Assembly (NCBI RefSeq): GCF_000302595.1
Contig: NZ_JH947128.1
Coordinates: 62,001 to 126,000, forward strand
Length of the DNA: 64,000 bases
Source of the DNA: Pedobacter arcticus A12
GTDB taxonomy: Bacteria; Bacteroidota; Bacteroidia; Sphingobacteriales; Sphingobacteriaceae
Reading direction: 5' to 3'
Shown: piece by piece, positions 60,450-64,000 of the stretch
How positions within the stretch are numbered: the first letter of the stretch is position 1
Layout: each line of letters opens with the position of its first letter
The notes under the pieces: model-generated
The model's database searches: none
What the model was told of the DNA's origin: nothing
What the model saw: only the letters and a program-made list of their open reading frames with translations
Made by a program: the position numbers and the translations under genes

Positions 60450-63059
60450 TTAATAGTTTATCTCAATTACTTTTAAGCCATAAGGAGCTATTGCTATATT
60501 CCAAGCACTTCCATTTCCTTTCAATTTTTCCTTTTTTCCTTTTGAATTGATAAAAGCTACGCCTTTGATTTTGGCGTCTGAAACTCGTGGTATCTTTTCA
60601 GCATCAAATTGGACTGATGTTTTTAAAGGTTGCCCATTATTATTTAACATAATTAAAAAGCACTTCCTTTCTTTTTCATTCACTGCAGATACATGATCTA
60701 AATACGGATTATCAGTTTTTAATAATCCCTCGCTAATAATTAAGGAAGCTGTAGTACCATACACTTTTCCTGGGGCAAAGCCATAACTTTGATGTGGCCC
60801 TACTTTTGGGGTAATAAATCCGCGTGGGAATATAATTTCTCCTTTACTACGCAACTCAATTTCTGCCATTAAGTAATCTGTTATCCATCCTATTTGCCAC
60901 CAAGCGTGGTGTGGGAAACTACCTGGTCCATTATTCATTGCCGACCAGTAATAAGATGCTACGTTAGTTTTATTATCAACAAAAGCATCCCTACCTAAGG
61001 CCGCCGCTCTAGCCATTTCTAAATAAAGCGAGTCTTTAGTTAAATTGTACATTCTAATAAACAGCCCCGCATGACTTGCCAAAAGAATGGGACCAAGCGA
61101 ATTTGTAGAACCAATATTTCCGCCATGCTCAAAACTTAAACCCACCTGACTAATTTCCCAGTCTTCACGTTTTAACCCTTTAACCAGTTTAATATCTTTA
61201 TTAGGGATAGGGTGAGTATAAATGGAAGTTGTATAAAAGCGAGCTGTTTTTATTGTAGCTTGTAAATAGGAATCCATTTTTGTGAGGTCATAAAGATCCA
61301 AAAGAGCCTGAACACTTTGTCCAGTAGCAAAATCAGGAACAAAACGAGCATCCCCACAAACACCTAAGAAATGTCCTTTGTCTACTGCATTTTTGATATA
61401 CCAATTGGCACCTTTTTCTGCTGCAGTTAAATATTTTTTATCTCCCAAAATCCGGTAAGCTACTACCAAACCATAAAATGTTGGACGCAAATCTTCTAGC
61501 TCAGTAAATAAGGGCTTATCGGAAGCTCTGTCATAAGCAACAACCCATTCGCCTTTAGCTCCCTGCCATTTCAACAAGCGTTCTGCTCCTTGCCTTAAAC
61601 GCTCTTTCAATTCATTGTCCCCAGGCTCAAACAGCAACACATTACCTATATCCATCATGGTATAATATGTTAAACCAATGGGTTCAACATAAGGGCCCCA
61701 TTCTTCAGTAAATTTTTTACTTTTCTTTAAATAATACTGCCCTACTGCGGCTCCTTGGAAAAAACCAGGTTCTGCTTGTTGTTGAAGCAATTTAAAATTA
61801 CGAGCATAAGGCAGTCGATTTGATTTCAAAACACTATCGTCTGTGATTTTTGCAAGCATCCACATGGCGCCATAATCAGAATTTTTCATAGCGTCTTTAT
61901 CTGAACCTAAAACACCGCCCAAATAGGCCTGTGCTCCTATGGTAGTCCCCAGGTATTGCTCAGTTTGCCACATAGACGTTTTATCATCCATTAAATAGCT
62001 ATGCATTGCCGTGATCCGATCTGTTAACGATTGGCTGGTCTTTTTTAAATCCAAAAAATCATTAAACCGAAAAATATCTGTAACTGCATGTTTAAATACG
62101 GGATACCAATCAGAAACTTGCAACGTATACCTAAATTCAAAACTTACAGTTTCTCCAGCTTTTAAGAAAGAGCCTTTTTCTCCTAAAACAGGGTGGTACA
62201 AAGTAGGCATCAATTGCGACTGACGGTTCATCAGCGATAAACCCAAATCCCACTCGTTATGGGTGTTTTTATCATTAGTCCAGGGATTACGACCTACGCT
62301 TGGATCAGGAATTACAGCCATTGTAATGCCGTTTTTTAAACTTATTAATGGTGACAATGTGCTAGCCGCTCTTTCTCTTACAACTACAGGTTTATGGGGT
62401 ATTCCCTGGCCATATGCGTAAGCTTTTACAAAGTTTTTTTCTATTTTGTCTCCTTGAAAATAGCCTGGAAGTAAACCCCAAGAAAGTTGCTCCTTAGAAA
62501 TTTTAGCAAGAGAAGGGCTTGCCATAGAAAAATATCCGTCTTTTTTTGCTATCAGCGTTAGCTTTACCAATACGTCTGTAGGATATTTTGGATCGATTTG
62601 CCAGGTTGATTTTATAGTAGCAAACTCTGCTTCTTCAAAAAAAGAAAGATTTTTATTTTCACCATAATAAGCTTTCTTAGGGTAAAAATGATGTGCCTCG
62701 CCGGCCGTATTTAATTGTACCGGACTGATGACCCCTTTCCAATGTGATGCAGCATAACGATATACTGGTTCGGGGAAATCTATTTTTTTACCATCAATAT
62801 AAAGTACAGAATCAGTTATTGGTGGTTTTTTTTCGGAATATAATACTGTATATCCAGCATCAGCACCCGATACATCAATCCATTGACTTCTGCTTTTAAC
62901 CTGTAAAACTGTTAATTTCCATCCTTCTGGTTTTTCTTCCCAACGCAAATTAAGTGTTGCGCCTTTAATTGCCATGGTTTTGTCAACCTGCCAACTTACT
63001 GTCGCTATTATAAAAAGGCCACACAATAGGCAAACAAACAAAAAGTACTTTCTTAACAT
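60450..63059 (-). CDS. Secreted toroid-fold PUL protein, probable glycan-active enzyme
   Basis: The 869-residue protein starts with a signal-anchor-like helix (YFLFVCLLCGLFIIATVSWQV). A beta-rich N-terminal half follows (to about 330), then a helical region with repeated tetratricopeptide-like or toroid pairs (YRILGDKKYLTAAEKGANWYIKNA, LLDLYDLTKMDSYLQATIKTARFY, MYNLTKDSLYLEMARAAALGRDAF). It ends in a beta domain. It is distantly similar in fold and some motifs (FPRGF, GKVYG, DNPYLDHVSAVNEK) to the giant paralogs next to it. A polysaccharide lyase or hydrolase role is inferred; no catalytic set recognised. It opens the enzyme part of the right PUL. Confidence 0.78.
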   Translation of the reverse strand: MLRKYFLFVCLLCGLFIIATVSWQVDKTMAIKGATLNLRWEEKPEGWKLTVLQVKSRSQWIDVSGADAGYTVLYSEKKPPITDSVLYIDGKKIDFPEPVYRYAASHWKGVISPVQLNTAGEAHHFYPKKAYYGENKNLSFFEEAEFATIKSTWQIDPKYPTDVLVKLTLIAKKDGYFSMASPSLAKISKEQLSWGLLPGYFQGDKIEKNFVKAYAYGQGIPHKPVVVRERAASTLSPLISLKNGITMAVIPDPSVGRNPWTNDKNTHNEWDLGLSLMNRQSQLMPTLYHPVLGEKGSFLKAGETVSFEFRYTLQVSDWYPVFKHAVTDIFRFNDFLDLKKTSQSLTDRITAMHSYLMDDKTSMWQTEQYLGTTIGAQAYLGGVLGSDKDAMKNSDYGAMWMLAKITDDSVLKSNRLPYARNFKLLQQQAEPGFFQGAAVGQYYLKKSKKFTEEWGPYVEPIGLTYYTMMDIGNVLLFEPGDNELKERLRQGAERLLKWQGAKGEWVVAYDRASDKPLFTELEDLRPTFYGLVVAYRILGDKKYLTAAEKGANWYIKNAVDKGHFLGVCGDARFVPDFATGQSVQALLDLYDLTKMDSYLQATIKTARFYTTSIYTHPIPNKDIKLVKGLKREDWEISQVGLSFEHGGNIGSTNSLGPILLASHAGLFIRMYNLTKDSLYLEMARAAALGRDAFVDNKTNVASYYWSAMNNGPGSFPHHAWWQIGWITDYLMAEIELRSKGEIIFPRGFITPKVGPHQSYGFAPGKVYGTTASLIISEGLLKTDNPYLDHVSAVNEKERKCFLIMLNNNGQPLKTSVQFDAEKIPRVSDAKIKGVAFINSKGKKEKLKGNGSAWNIAIAPYGLKVIEINY

Positions 63060-63215
63060 TATATTAGTTATTGAATTGATGGGTTCTTGAATTCTTATTA
63101 AAGATTTTTCAAACCATTACATCTAAACCAATTGTTATCCGCATTAATAAAGAATAACAACCTGTGTGTATCATCAGTTAAACAAGAGGTTTTCTACTAA
63201 TTTATTATTAGCTAA

Positions 63216-64000
63216 CTAAGGCGTTATAGTGATGGTAAGTTCTTGAATTGCTTCTTTAAAAGTATCCCCAATTCGATTAGAAGCAAGAAAACTCACTTTA
63301 TAAACACCTGCTTTTAGGTATTTGTAAGTAAAATCTGATAGTGGAGCACTTATATTTTTTATAGCAAGGCCCACATCAGATTTAATCACATTTGGATCTA
63401 ATTGTTTTGAAACCACCCAATCTTCATTATCTTCAGAACCAACTGCTCCTCCGTACATTAACAATTGAGCAGAAGTAATAGTCCAAACTGCAGTAGGATT
63501 TTTAAAACTTACCCCTAACCATCCTGCATCAGCCATCACCGCTAAAGAGGTAATGGAGTTTTCGCGAACAGAAGATGCATTAAATGTTCTAATTACCCAT
63601 CTGTTTTGCTGTGCTGTAGTTTTCACATCCGTATATTTAAACGCAATTGTCACCGGCTTTCCAGTATCAGAAAAATCAGACAGGTCAATAATTCCTGAAG
63701 GCGTTTTATCAACGCCAGTTGAAAAAATCGCTCTAGAACTAACATCATCCCACTTTGCCGATTTTACCGTACTTGAATCTACCTTTCCGCTTATATCTGT
63801 AGTAACCATTAACGATAGGTTTTGCCTTAACCCTCTATCTACCAATGAAGTAAATTCAACTTGCAATTTACCAGGCAGAGATGTCCGGTTTCTGTATTCG
63901 TATTGGTTGCCTTCTTCTCCTGAATAAAATGTGATATTATCTGGATTTCCTTTAAAATCAAATTTAATTTCTTCTCCAACTTTATAGTTTAAAGTTGAAG
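63216..64000 (-). CDS. DUF5017-type lipoprotein, 5' end beyond the window
   Basis: The reading frame stays open to the window edge past the internal TTG at 63866. Upstream codons give LNYKVGEEIKFDFKGNPDN, SGEEGNQYEYRNRTSLPGK and so on. This aligns with YKLGDTVRFKFSGDADYL and the NRT motif of the 4547 product. The visible part ends GVYKVSFLASNRIGDTFKEAIQELTITITP. The lipobox is outside the window. By analogy with the left PUL, a SusD and a SusC gene should lie just beyond 64000 on the minus strand. It is 156 bases from the next gene. Confidence 0.85.
   Translation of the reverse strand, partial: STLNYKVGEEIKFDFKGNPDNITFYSGEEGNQYEYRNRTSLPGKLQVEFTSLVDRGLRQNLSLMVTTDISGKVDSSTVKSAKWDDVSSRAIFSTGVDKTPSGIIDLSDFSDTGKPVTIAFKYTDVKTTAQQNRWVIRTFNASSVRENSITSLAVMADAGWLGVSFKNPTAVWTITSAQLLMYGGAVGSEDNEDWVVSKQLDPNVIKSDVGLAIKNISAPLSDFTYKYLKAGVYKVSFLASNRIGDTFKEAIQELTITITP

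Overview
The window looks like chromosome of a Bacteroidota, most likely a Pedobacter-like member of the Sphingobacteriaceae. This is inferred from SusC/SusD pairs, type IX secretion (T9SS) C-terminal tails, TAnnTTTG promoter boxes, the absence of clear Shine-Dalgarno sequences and low GC.

Layout. (1) 1-12,110, + strand: the end of a polysaccharide utilization locus (PUL) with SusC (5' end outside the window), SusD, a DUF5017 lipoprotein, a GH20 hexosaminidase, a secreted FAD-dependent oxidoreductase and a heparinase II/III-like lyase. An amino-sugar-containing, possibly uronic-acid-containing glycan is the likely substrate. (2) 12,260-22,723, + strand: a high-affinity potassium uptake cluster with an NtrC-type sigma-54 activator, a 27-codon micro-ORF, kdpF, kdpA, kdpB, kdpC, a beta-barrel porin, a KdpD N-terminal sensor protein and a separate membrane histidine kinase. 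A near-consensus -24/-12 element precedes the micro-ORF. (3) 22,733-38,203: tRNA-Met and a 15,251-bp integrated island bounded by a 185-bp direct repeat with one mismatch. The repeat begins exactly at the anticodon loop and covers the tRNA 5' half plus its upstream promoter region. (4) 38,256-42,252: housekeeping genes (START-like protein, LptF/LptG-type permease, RibBA, small outer-membrane protein). (5) 42,277-64,000, - strand: a second PUL with a sodium:solute symporter, a cytoplasmic FAD oxidoreductase, two giant paralogous secreted proteins, three T9SS-type paralogs, two SGNH-type hydrolases, an 869-residue secreted toroid protein and a DUF5017 lipoprotein running off the right edge. Its SusC/SusD genes are expected just outside.

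The island is the most interesting part. A tyrosine integrase lies at its right end, immediately downstream of an orphan tRNA-Met 5' half and promoter. Nonamers TTGGCGCAT occur near both ends and look like integrase arm sites. The left half has small unrecognised genes, an SF2-helicase-like protein without a clear Walker A, an XRE regulator with a palindromic operator, and several terminator-like hairpins in 5' leaders. The right half is a three-gene cassette: a reverse transcriptase-nitrilase fusion with intact catalytic residues of both domains (DRT type 1/UG1-like antiphage protein), a GHKL ATPase fused to a PD-(D/E)xK-like nuclease, and a DUF4365 nuclease-like protein. It is preceded by a 760-bp tract without genes, rich in inverted repeats. 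I read the island as a defence island moved by its own integrase, with no visible conjugation genes.
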